Assembly (NCBI GenBank): GCA_009801015.1
Contig: VHZZ01000316.1
Coordinates: forward strand, 131,487-153,344
Reading direction: 5' to 3'
Source of the DNA: Silene noctiflora
Taxonomy: Eukaryota > Streptophyta > Magnoliopsida > Caryophyllales > Caryophyllaceae
Length of the DNA: 21,858 bases
Below are positions 1 through 9,155 of the stretch, piece after piece. Positions within the stretch are counted from its first letter, which is position 1. Every line of letters starts with the position of its first letter. The position numbers and the translations under genes were made by a program. The notes under the pieces were generated by a model. It searched no databases. It was not told where the DNA came from and saw only the letters and a list, made by a program, of their open reading frames with translations.

Positions 1-151
1 AATTCACTTTTGTATTCTTTAAACGCTATCAATAATAATAATGTTTATTTATTGTTTTTGTGATGTTCACTACCTCGGAAAACCGAGATGGTAACATCCT
101 TATACCTTGAGGTAGTCCTGGTAAGGTGCCTCGGAGTATGAGGGTGTTACA
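1..151 (+). mobile_element. 3' end of a Ty3/gypsy-type LTR (LTR D)
   Basis: The sequence ends GGGTGTTACA at 151. It aligns with the ends of three other LTRs in this window (ending at 8626 on the plus strand, and starting at 5677 and 11115 when read on the minus strand). Shared marks are a small CTCGG-AAAA-CCGAG stem-loop (74-87) and a longer terminal stem (91-112 with 129-150). The rest of the LTR lies to the left, outside the window. Copia integrase-region sequence starts straight after it, so this element inserted into the copia element and is the younger of the two. Assignment to Ty3/gypsy rests on its likeness to the LTR at 11115-12503, which has a polypurine tract and gypsy-like adjoining DNA. 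Confidence 0.7.
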
Positions 152-2541
152 CAGAGGGTGCGGGCTGGGCAGAGGAGAGAGCCGGGGATGAAGTGGGAAT
201 GGCGGCAAAGGTGGTAGTGGCGGGGGTTGTAGGGGATGGGAGGACGGTATGGCAAAGGTGCACCATTCAGTGGAGGTGATAGGCGACGGAGGAGGTGGTT
301 GTTTGAGGATAGCAGAGTAAGGAAATTGATCATCAATAAATCGAACATGGCGAGATGTATAAATACGATATGTGAGTGGGTCAAGACATAAGTAGGCGCT
401 TTGCGTTGTATAATGCCCAAGAAAGACACATTCCAGGGAACGGGGTTGGAGCTTATGATCGGTGTATGGCCTTAGCCATAGGAAACATAAGCAGCCAAAA
501 CTATGGAGTTTGGAAAAGTTGGGTGATTGACGGAATAGTTTAGTGTATGGTGAGTCGTTTTGAAGGGACGGAGTTGGAAGTCGATTGATGAGATATAAAA
601 CAGTAGAAAAGGCGTGAGGCCACAAAGAGGAAGGAAGTTGCGCGTGAGTAAGGAGGGACATGCTAGTTTCAACAATGTGTCGATGACGACGCTCAGCGAA
701 ACCGTTGTGTTCGAGGGTGTGAGGGGGTGATGTAAGATGAGAGATACCTGTGAGATTAAGATGGGCAGTCAGTTTTCGAAATCCCCCCCCCCCCATTATC
801 GGAATTAAATTGCTTAATCGGTGTATTGAAGTAGTTTTCAACGATGGCACGAAATTTAAGGAAAGTAGACTCTGTGTCAGACTTACGCTTAAGAGGATAG
901 AACCAAATATAATGCGTGAAATGGTCACAAAAATGACATAATATTTGAAGGACTCATGGGACGTGACAGGGGACGACCATAAATCGGAAAAAAATAAGAT
1001 CGAGAGGTGCAGTAGAGATTAACGTAGATTGCCCAAAAGAGAGTTTGTGACTTTTATTGATTTGACATGCAATACATTGGTCGGAATGAGAAATACGGAA
1101 ATTAAACCTAGAATTTAAAACTTGAATAATTTTATTTGAAGGATGGCCAAGACGGGGATGCCAAGATTCTTGACCAGGAGCTACGACGACATGGGCTTGA
1201 GGCGGAGTGGGAGACCAGACATAGGAACCATCAATAAGGGGCCCTTGAAGAAGGACCGCTCCCGTCGGATTTGCCTTAACATAAAAATAAGTGGGCGAGA
1301 ATATAGCATAAGCATTATTGTCAGCACAAAATTGAGAAACAGATAAAAGTTTTCGAGAAATGGAAGGGACAACTAAGACATTAGTGAACTTAAGGGGAAA
1401 GGAAGAAGAGGGAACGGTGAATGAACCAGAGTGCGTGATAGACAGTGCGGAGCCATCGCCCATAACCAAATCATCGGGCCCTTCATAAGGTTGATGAAGA
1501 GATAGGGTATTGAGATCATCGGTAATATGATGCGAAGCACCACTATCAACGGTCCAGGAGTTCGGAGGCTGGGTGGAGGAATGATGGGCGGTGTGAGCTT
1601 GAGGGGACGGTCCACAGCGTTGACGAGTAGGGAAAACAACATAGGGATATTTGGCCTGAAAGTCACGGCAGTCAGAGGCAACGTGACCAACTTCATCACA
1701 AAAATAGCACATGCCTTTGTACGGTTTGGTGGAACCTGATGGTTTGGGTGGGTTGATGGAACGTTGTTGGTAGTTGTTACGGTTGGTGTAGGTGGAACAA
1801 GTGTTGTTGGTGCGGTAACTGGCGGCATGGGCAGAGGGAGTGAAGTTGGACGAGGCTGAGGAAGCAGGCGCATTTTTGAGACGAAGCTCGTGCTGAATCA
1901 ATTTCTCATGAAGAGCTTCAAAAGAAATGGATGTATCGCAAGCACGAACAGCCTCAATAACAGCACGGTATTTGTCATAATTCAGGCCATTTAGGATACG
2001 GTGGGTGATGTCATCGACATCCATGGGGTGTTCAAGTTGGGCTAGGTCATCGGTGCAAGCCTTAATAGCGGTCATGTATTCAGTGATGGTCATATCATCG
2101 GTGTGGGAAATGTTCTCGAGGTGATCTTTGATTTGAAGACGATGCCCTCAAGAAGAGTTGGCAAAAGTACGGGTTAAGGTAGTCCAGGCGGCATGAGAGG
2201 TCGTATTATTGACAATTAGGGCAGCTATCGATGGGGCTAGGGTACCGGTGAGAGCACCGAGGATGAGTTGGTCTTGCCGATACCAGGTCGAATAGGCAGG
2301 GCTGGGGGCGATGGTGGTGGCAATTTCGGGTGGGGTAGGGTTAACAGTAACAGTTTTAGGTGGTTGAGCAGTGGTGCCATCAAGGTAGGAAAAAAGCTCG
2401 ATTCATGATGGCACGAACTTGAAACCGCCATTGACGGAAGGTGACAGTGTCTTTGAGTTGAATGCAATGGGCGAAGTTGACAAGGGTCAGAGGGTGAGTC
2501 GGGTCAGCAACATTAGCGAGTTGAAGTTGGTTGTTAGCCAT
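152..2541 (-). pseudogene. Ty1-copia gag-protease-integrase remnant
   Basis: Read on the minus strand, gag starts at the ATG at 2541 (MANNQLQLANV). A CX2CX4HX4C zinc knuckle lies at about 1668-1709 (CYFCDEVGHVASDC). The aspartic protease motif DSGA is near 1536-1547. A GAG-pre-integrase block (SWHPRLGHPSNK, CIAC) follows near 1050-1170. The integrase core has SDNG near the C-run at 783-794 and NGFAERR near 690-710, and its end is cut by LTR D. Breaks seen: a frameshift near 2395; a TGA at 2148-2150 where arginine (CGA) is likely in the parent; a frameshift at an A7 run (988-994, plus strand); a one-base loss near 928; and a frameshift at a 12-base C run (783-794). The longest surviving frame is 954-2093. 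No function is expected. Confidence 0.85.
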
Positions 2542-2604
2542 GGTGGTCGGATTCGAAGATCGGTATACTGACATGGATGATGTTTATCGGGGGGATCGTA
2601 TTTG

Positions 2605-3544
2605 GCTCTCGCATTTTCTTGGTATGGAGGTCACTCCGACATCCGCTGGCTTGCATCTTAATCAGTCAAGTACATCTCCGATATTCTTACTCGCTACGAC
2701 ATGCTTGATTGTATCTCCTCTACAACTCTTATGCTGTCTTATCCGCATTTACACCGAGAAGATGATAAACCAATTGAGGACGAGTCCAAATACCGTGCTA
2801 TTGTCGGGAGCCTACAATATCTTTCGCTTACCCGGCCTGATATTGTCTTTCCCGTGAATAAGCTTGCTCAATTTCCCATGCATCCGACATCGCTGCACTG
2901 GTCTGCTCTCAAACGGTTGCTTCGGTTTTTGAAGGGTACCAATAAGTACCATTCATCACGATATTCACTTACTCGGGCATACTCCGTTCAATCTTCATGC
3001 CTTTTGTGATGCTGATTGGGCCGGTGATCATCATGATTATATCTCTACCACAGGCTATGTTGTCTTCCTTGGTCAGAATCCTATCTCTTGGTCCTCTAAG
3101 AAGCAACGAGCTTTATCACGATCCTCTACTGAAGCGGAGTTTTGGGCCATTGCAGACACTACCGTTGAACTTCTATGGCTGAAATCGTTATTCAGTGAAC
3201 TCAAGCTCTCATTACCGTCTGCTCCTGCCATCTTTTGCGATAATCTAGGTGCTACAAACTACTCTGCAAACCCTATTTTTCACTCCCGTATGAAACATCT
3301 TGCCTTAGCTTTTCACTTTGTTCGGGAGCAAGTTCAAATGGGTACTATACGTATTCAACATATCAATGGTGACGATCAAATTGCCAATACTCTTACAAAG
3401 CCATTGTCAAGGTCTCGGTTTTCATTACTTGCATCCAAGATTGCCCTTACTCTACGACCGTCCATCTTGCGGGAGCGTGTCAAGGATAATTCACAGTCAA
3501 CCAATGAGGTTGTTGCTCAACCGAGTCACATGCTAACTACCTAG
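2605..3544 (+). pseudogene. Ty1-copia reverse transcriptase C-terminus and RNase H remnant
   Basis: The reverse transcriptase end starts at LSHFLGMEVTP. It continues after a frameshift near 2665-2675 with SKYRAIVGSLQYLSLTRPDI and a thumb-like segment ending LLRFLKGT. A second frameshift lies between about 2945 and 2990. From about 2990 to 3544 the RNase H frame is open: DADWAGD (first acidic residue), WSSKKQ, STEAEFWAIADT, CDNLGAT, HSRMKH, HFVREQV and TLTKPLS. These are standard plant copia RNase H motifs in the right order. The frame runs into the LTR before its stop. There is no usable start codon and the N-terminal reverse transcriptase domain with its catalytic motif is absent, so this is a dead fragment. 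Confidence 0.85.
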
Positions 3545-3725
3545 TCCACGGCTCCTATTTCTTCTCCTCAAGTTGTGCACATTTGTTGGTCAATATTGTA
3601 CTCCTTTATTCTAGGGTTGTTAGCTTCCTTTTAGGCTTTAGTTATTGTACATTCAGTATATATACTTAACATATGTAATTAATTTAATTATTTCAATCAA
3701 TATAATTCCCATCTAATTTTTTACA
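3478..3725 (+). mobile_element. Probable 3' LTR of the copia element
   Basis: In plant copia elements the LTR usually begins TGT right after a purine-rich tract that overlaps the end of the RNase H frame. Here TTGCGGGAGCG (3468-3477) is a weakened purine tract, followed by TGTCAAGG at 3478. A TATA-like TATATATACT lies near 3658-3667. The right edge is set at TTTTTTACA (3725), which gives TG...CA ends and about 248 bp. No second LTR is in the window to compare with, so both edges are inferred. TGTTGG at 3584 is a less likely alternative start. Confidence 0.45.
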
Positions 3726-5240
3726 CATTAGACCTAATAGACGGGTCAATCGATACAAGTCAATGCAAGTAGGTCAATTTCAGGTTGACAAGAGTTCTGG
3801 TTTTGGTTTTTGTCTATTGTACCCAATTTAGGATCTTAATTTATATAAAATGGGAAAGTATTAAATTTGTGGCAAATCTTAATTTATAAAACCAAGATTT
3901 GAACACCTACTTTAGCGTATAAATACTTATATACTAACCTATTGCGTATTGGTCCTTCTACCGACCCAAGTATATGTAACTAAAGTCCTCTACTATTTAA
4001 AACCGGCCTAATTTCATGTAACATATACTCTATACATGCTAGTTTGTTATGTTAGTTTGTTACCTAAGAAAAAAGTGCTCAACTCACATACAACAAAAAT
4101 ATAGTTGTAGAACATTGTTGTACTAAATTTAACCATGCAAATATGCAATCTCATATTCGTTTTGATCCGGTCATTTGTTTGTCTTTGATTTTGGCACAGA
4201 GACTAAGGAAAAAGGAACAACCCAATAATTAGATGATAAGTGGATCAAATTGAGTATGAAGGATCCGATTAATCATCAAAGACATTTCTAAAATATAAAA
4301 GGTAAATAATTAACTGAAACATACTAAAATAAAATAAGGAAAAAGTAATCGGAATGAGGGAATATTCGTCAGCAATTGAGAATTCACTATCTACTAACTA
4401 AAGGGAATGCGCCATTGGGCGTGAGATAATGAAATATATAAACTAGTGGTCTAAATGTGGCTTTTAAATTAGAGTTAATGTTGATACAACTTTTGATAGT
4501 GCACTTCTTATGAGACTCCCCTAAGTCATCATCATCACTAATTGCTGGCTAATCTAGTAATCTACTTACTTTGTTGACTTATGAATGTGCTTAATTGGGA
4601 TCAATGCATAAAATAAGCAGAAATTTTCCATAATATCTTTTAACTTTGTCAGATTTCTCATGATATTCATACTTTTAAGAATATGGTCATGGTATCCTTT
4701 AATGTAACGGTTGTTGACGGAACGTTAAATTTTGATAATGCGACAATAATTAGTAATAAATTATTATAAATTAATAAGAAATAAGAAATAAAAATAAAAA
4801 TTTGAACAATTCTCATGGTACTCCTGAGATTTGCACTTTTTTCCTTAAATACTCCTACTTTTGTCAAAAAAAAATGTTTGGCTGGATGTATTTCTTAATT
4901 ACGATATCGAAAGGCTGCAATTTTTTTCCTATGTTAGTCATCATTACGAGATCTTCGATTTGATTGGATGTTAGTCAGCAACACCGCTTCCCAGTGGTTC
5001 GCCTCCTACTTCTGATTGGGGGTGGAGTCACTGGTGGAACCTCTCCGTGATGGTGATGGTGGTTATATTAGTTTCCGGTGTCATTGTTTACTCTTTGGTG
5101 AGTAATCCTATGACATTTATGAATTATTTGTTTTGTTTTTGAGGTTTTACTGTTGGTTTCAGGTTTTAGCACTAGGTTTAAGTGCCCTGCCAACTGATTT
5201 TATTTTATTTGTATAATTGCATTCAGATAATGATGATGAT
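3726..5240. other. AT-rich intergenic DNA, no gene seen
   Basis: There is no long open frame, RNA gene or protein motif that can be supported. The sequence is AT-rich with short direct repeats, for example GTTAGTTTGTTA near 4040-4062. The stretch at about 4660-4870, with TCATGGTAC/TCATGGTATCC motifs, resembles non-coding plant repeat DNA but has no ends that can be defined. Confidence 0.5.
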
Positions 5241-5676
5241 TGCGTATTCTTTGTCATTTTATTTTATTTTTGAAGAAATCATCTTAAGGGTACACTATAT
5301 TAATAAACGATCAGCCAAAATAGCATTGTTCGCAATAATATGAGGAAACCTAGCACTATATAAGCCTAATGACTATCACATAGGAACCCTATTGCTTTCA
5401 TAAGTCTTCTAGGCAGCGGTAAGAGAAGAGAAACCTAACTTTTCAGATATGAGGGATTCGTCTTGAGGTAACATTACGAAACCGTCTTATAATCGAACTG
5501 TTTTATTCGAACACCAACCGTGACCATACAGTAGGCCTATGATCAGACCCGGACCCACCGTGACCTAACCTAGGTTGTTGTGGCCACCTTGTGACCGTCG
5601 TTGACTGGTGTCAGCACGGTGGTTGATCGTGGGTTTGCGTTTTGTGTCGGTGTTTAAGACGAGCGTGAATGAGTGT
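5241..5676 (+). other. Unassigned repeat-like DNA, possibly the left part of LTR C
   Basis: There is no gene. From about 5540 the composition turns G/T-rich with CACCGTGACC and GTGGCCACC words. It resembles the DNA on the other side of the solo LTR A (7036-7540), so the two flanks were probably continuous before LTR A inserted. Whether they formed the left part of the LTR that ends at 8626 is inferred; I found no clear LTR start. Confidence 0.35.
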
Positions 5677-5677
5677 T

Positions 5678-5737
5678 GTAACACCCCTATATACCAAGAT
5701 GCCTTACCAATGCCACTCTAACATATAGAGATGCTAC
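5678..5737 (-). repeat. Terminal LTR hairpin, copy A
   Basis: In the LTR sense (minus strand) the arms are GTAGCATCTCTATATG and CATATAGGGGTGTTAC-type sequences. Outer pairs are continuous when G-U pairs are allowed, with a weaker inner part. It is the counterpart of the hairpins at 91-150, 8564-8625 and 11116-11173. Confidence 0.6.
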
Positions 5738-6882
5738 CACCTCGGTTACCCGATGCACAATATATCAAAAGTGACCATCAAGAAACAACATTAAAGTTAA
5801 AATAGTTTAAGTCATACATTCCCAAAACCAAAACCGCCGAAACTGTGAAATACGATACAATTGTCTCAAACAAAAACTACTAAAACCAACATTGTCATAA
5901 GACTTAGCGGAAGACTAGCTAAAGGACCAAGTGATGACTTCATCCCCAGCAACCCGCGAGCTTTTCAAGGCATACCTGCTAATCAACTGCTCACTATCCC
6001 CGAATGGATCACCACAGTTTTCAAAACACATAAACGGGGTCAGTTACTGCATAATAAGATAAGACAGTCACAACACAATAAAATCACATTCCTCCAACTC
6101 CGCAATATTCCATACACCCGACTGCACACCAAGTGTGTAGTCCTGCCATCTTACTCGTTGCAACAGGTATATCACTCTGCCAATGGAGATCGCAGCCTTA
6201 CCACCTAAGCCCCGCTCAAAACCATAGAGCGCAAAATCCAATGATTATTAATGTGCACATCCCTCTTGTGATGGAAACCACAAAGGGAGAACAAGGGCAT
6301 GAAGTCATTCCCGCAAATGACTTCATTCAACCGAGGGCGCACCTCGCGAACCAATACAATAACAATCATCCATAAAACTAATAAACGTACCAATATCATA
6401 CAATACCATCATAATCATAATCACACTCATATAACCACATCATCATAACAAATTATACAATAACTGAGTAGGGAAACCCTACCTGAGACGTAAATCACAA
6501 GACTAGCGCAAGCAATCAAAATCTCTCTTCTACGAAGTCACCTCCTATACAATAAACATCAAATTACAATCGACACAACCATTAACTCCCAAAAACCCCC
6601 AAACTACCCAATTAGGGTTTAAACAAAATTACCAAATCAATATAAAAAAGACTTAAGGTTCTTACCCACAAAACAACGATAGCGACGGTATGAAAAGCCC
6701 TAAAAGTTATGCACTCTAGCTGTTGATTTGATAGTAAAAAGAAGGGAAGATTTTACGTTGTTTGAGTTCTCCTTTTGAAAAGTTATGAAAGCAAAAGTAA
6801 AAATGAAAGAAAACGTCGTTATTATATAAAAGCCTCCCATTTTCTTTAAAATCAAACCGGACGCAAAACTCGTAACAACGAA

Positions 6883-7005
6883 GTTACTCGATCGAGTAAC
6901 TAACGTACTCGATAGAGTAGCCTGAACTCGATCGAGTAACTAACAAACAGATTTCTTCCAGACTTCATAACCTACTCGATAAAGTACCCTCTAATCAATA
7001 GAGTA
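6883..7005 (-). repeat. Palindrome cluster in U3 of LTR A
   Basis: A perfect 18-bp palindrome GTTACTCGATCGAGTAAC is at 6883-6900. Imperfect copies of its TACTCGATCGAGTA core follow near 6906-6919, 6926-6940, 6972-6986 and 6990-7005. The same cluster is found at the matching place in LTR B. These are just inside the 5' end of the LTR in its own sense, that is, in U3, where transcription control sites usually lie. Confidence 0.75.
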
Positions 7006-7035
7006 CCCAAAGGCCATAAAATCTGAGGTATTACA

Positions 7036-8626
7036 GGTGTGCGGTGAGTGTTAGGAGTAACGATGATCATGGTTGTGCTCCTGGTGGTGAGGCACAACCA
7101 GGGGATTCGTCGTGGTGGCTGGTGCACCGTTGGCCGGGAAGTCGAGAAAAACAGAGGGATTGGGTGCGTCATCTGTCGAGGGTGTTGGGGGTGTTAACGA
7201 GTATGGTTGTGATCGTGGTGATTAGGTGGTGATGCTGGTGGTGTTGTTGTGGCCAGGGGTGGACCACGGAGGTTGTGTGGTGGCTGTGAGAAGGTGGAGT
7301 GCGTGTTTGGTTGTGCGTGAACAGAGGGAATATAGCACGAGTTTTCTGGCAGCATATGGCGTGTCTGGGTGAGGTTGCGTAATGGTTGTGATGGTGGTGG
7401 AGAGAGGAAGATGCTGGCAGTGGCGGGGGTTGTTATGGTTGGCGGCAGAGACGGTGGCGAGAGGGTGATTGAGGGCGAGAAGGTGTCGGGTTTGTCGAGT
7501 GTCTGGGAGGAAGAGTGTGTGCGTGTGTTTTGGGGTTGGTCAAAGTATGTAATTAGATTACATAATTAGCCTTTAACTAATTTAATTTAGTTAGTTTCGT
7601 AATTTAGATAATTGATGTAATTAATTAATGTTTCGTAATCTGTTCTTTAATAATTAAACATAATTAGATTAGTTTGTAATTACGGTAATTATATGGTTTA
7701 GGCGACGGTTTTGTGGAGGAGCACTTTTGACTTGCTTGCTTAGCTAATTGTACAAAGTATTTGCTTACGAGGTAGGATAACTACTCAGCTCGTATTATTA
7801 TTAATGACTGGTGCAATTTATTAAGTAATGTGAATTGTATGGATTATTGAATTATTGGATAGGTTTTGTTATTATGGTTTGATGCCTCATTTTCGTGTCT
7901 GAGATGAATTGTTTGAGTAATTATTATTGTTTATTGTTGTTGTATATCATTTGCATTGAATACTTCAGATTCGTTTTGGGATGAATTATTATTTTTGCAT
8001 GACATGCTGCATTGGTTTCCCCTGGATGGTTCTGCAGGACTTGTCTCTGGGATGAGTTTACCTCAACTTAAGGTTGAGATGATTACATTGTTTTCCCCGG
8101 TCCGGGATTGACGGGATGAACGAGTGTTTCGGGTAATGAGCTCAGTTGCATTGGCATTTGCATTTGCATATCACATCACATTGTGCATTTTCATTTATTT
8201 CGTCTTTCTTGTTATTAGTTATTCTACTAAACCGTTTGGTTAACAATGTATTCGTGAACACTTGTGATGAACCAATTATTGGAGAGCAGATTTACTGACA
8301 GGTATTTGAGTTAGTTGACTTGGGAGCTCATGGGGATACGTGAGGATTTTGGCCAGCCTACCTTGAAGTCTAGACTAAATAGTTCCAGGCAGTTGATATT
8401 TGTAGTGTTCAGTTTTTTTTTCTCCGTTGCGCGTTGTAATTATTTATTATTTCAGTTAATCAATTTGATTAAATTGTAATAAAAATTTTATTCGCTAAAT
8501 TTTAATATAAAGTATTTTGATTTGTTTTACTATGTTATTCACTACCTCGGAAACTCCGAGATGGTAACAACTCTATTTATTTGAGAATGTCTTGCTAAAG
8601 ACTCTTAAATAAATGGGGGTGTTACA
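7036..8626 (+). mobile_element. 3' part of a plus-strand Ty3/gypsy-type LTR (LTR C)
   Basis: The right edge is clear: GGGGGTGTTACA ends at 8626, and the last 90 bp carry the family's CTCGGA-AAC-TCCGAG stem-loop (8546-8560) and terminal hairpin (8564-8625). The part from about 7550 is AT-rich non-coding DNA with a CTCAAC-TTAA-GGTTGAG inverted repeat near 8063-8079, and nothing in it codes. The left part (7036-7540) is strongly G/T-rich and may or may not belong. No internal region or matching second LTR was found, and the left edge is unknown. The orientation is opposite to LTR A, which seems to sit inside or beside it. Confidence 0.5.
8541..8625 (+). repeat. Small stem-loop and terminal hairpin of LTR C
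   Basis: The stem CTCGGA/TCCGAG (8546-8551 with 8555-8560) is followed by the terminal hairpin, 8564-8586 pairing with 8603-8625. The outer GTAACA/TGTTAC is the same as in LTR D, but the middle is ATTTATTT/AAATAAAT where LTR D has a TATAC/GTATG-type pairing. Confidence 0.7.
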
Positions 8627-8811
8627 ATACAAATTTATTATACTATATAGTTTTAATCGATAGCGGTGTGTGATAGACCTGACCAAGAGACTTCAAAGTA
8701 AATATTATATAGTTTTGGTTGAAATATAAATTTAGAGAACACCAGAATATGGTGATTTTCCTTAAAATAAACATGTCCCACTTATGGTATTAATTATTTA
8801 ACATAAACAAA
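8627..8811. other. AT-rich spacer, nothing recognised
   Basis: Only AT-rich DNA is seen here. The first five bases (AATAC) would be the right target duplication of LTR C, but no partner on the left was found. Confidence 0.4.
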
Positions 8812-8813
8812 TA

Positions 8814-9009
8814 CTCCTTCCTATTCACTATATTCTTCCCCTTTCCTTTTATCACAAGAAATAAGAAAATTGATTTGAACCACACAAAACACACTACCCC
8901 ACATGTAAATGAATTTGGACCACACAAATCAACCCAAAAAAGGAATTAGGGAAGAAAACCCGAATAATCCGAAAAAGAAATAGGGAACAAAAGAGTGAAT
9001 AGGAGGGAG
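8814..9009. mobile_element. Stowaway-like MITE
   Basis: The terminal inverted repeats are CTCCTTCCTATTCACT on the left and, as the reverse complement, CTCCCTCCTATTCACT on the right. Both ends are flanked by TA (8812-8813 and 9010-9011). The length of 196 bp, AT-rich interior, CTCCCTCC-type terminus and TA duplication match the Stowaway class of non-autonomous Tc1/mariner elements. It codes for nothing. Confidence 0.85.
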
Positions 9010-9155
9010 TATAATATAGGTATGTTATATTTTGGAAACTGTTAAAACGTAAATAAATCAAGTTAAATTTCTAAAAAATGTAATATTACATAATTATTTC
9101 GATTTGTTTTAATGCATATATGTAATATATTTATATAAATATATAAAGTCTTTTA

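Larger units (their letters stand above)
152..3725. mobile_element. Degenerate Ty1-copia retrotransposon with opposed halves
   Basis: Both halves read as one copia lineage, of Ale/Retrofit-like character judging by its RNase H and integrase motifs. The left half (gag, protease, integrase) is on the minus strand. The right half (end of reverse transcriptase, RNase H, 3' LTR) is on the plus strand. The gag ATG (2539-2541) lies about 65 bp from the first recognisable reverse transcriptase residues, so the two halves are head to head. The N-terminal part of reverse transcriptase is missing from the window, and LTR D cuts the left edge. Several frameshifts and a nonsense codon show that it is dead. 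An inversion within one element explains the layout best; two separate insertions are possible. Confidence 0.75.
5677..7035 (-). mobile_element. Solo Ty3/gypsy-type LTR (LTR A)
   Basis: The plus strand begins TGTAACACCC (5677) and ends GGTATTACA (7035). Read on the minus strand it is an LTR starting TGTAATACC and ending GGGGTGTTACA, 1359 bp long. The five bases on the left (AGTGT) and right (GGTGT) match at four positions, as an aged target duplication would, and no internal retrotransposon sequence adjoins either side. It is therefore best read as a solo LTR left by recombination. It shares blocks with LTR B, for instance the sequence CACTATCCCCGAATGGATCA near 5991-6010 and 11405-11424. Near the minus-strand start it carries TACTCGATCGAGTA palindromes (6883-7005), and at its end a terminal hairpin. 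Confidence 0.75.

Noticed and set aside
3584..3711. 128-bp copia LTR starting TGTTGG
   Set aside because: No purine tract precedes it. TGTCAAGG at 3478, directly behind a purine-rich stretch at the usual place, is the better start.
7369..7569. 66-codon Gly/Val/Glu-rich open frame
   Set aside because: It follows from the G/T-rich composition; there is no motif and the DNA is probably LTR sequence.
5677..8626. One DNA transposon with TGTAACACCCC terminal inverted repeats
   Set aside because: The left end belongs to a complete minus-strand LTR that stops at 7035 with near-matching target flanks. The right end is the 3' end of a plus-strand LTR. LTR B, with its polypurine tract, confirms that this terminus is an LTR end.
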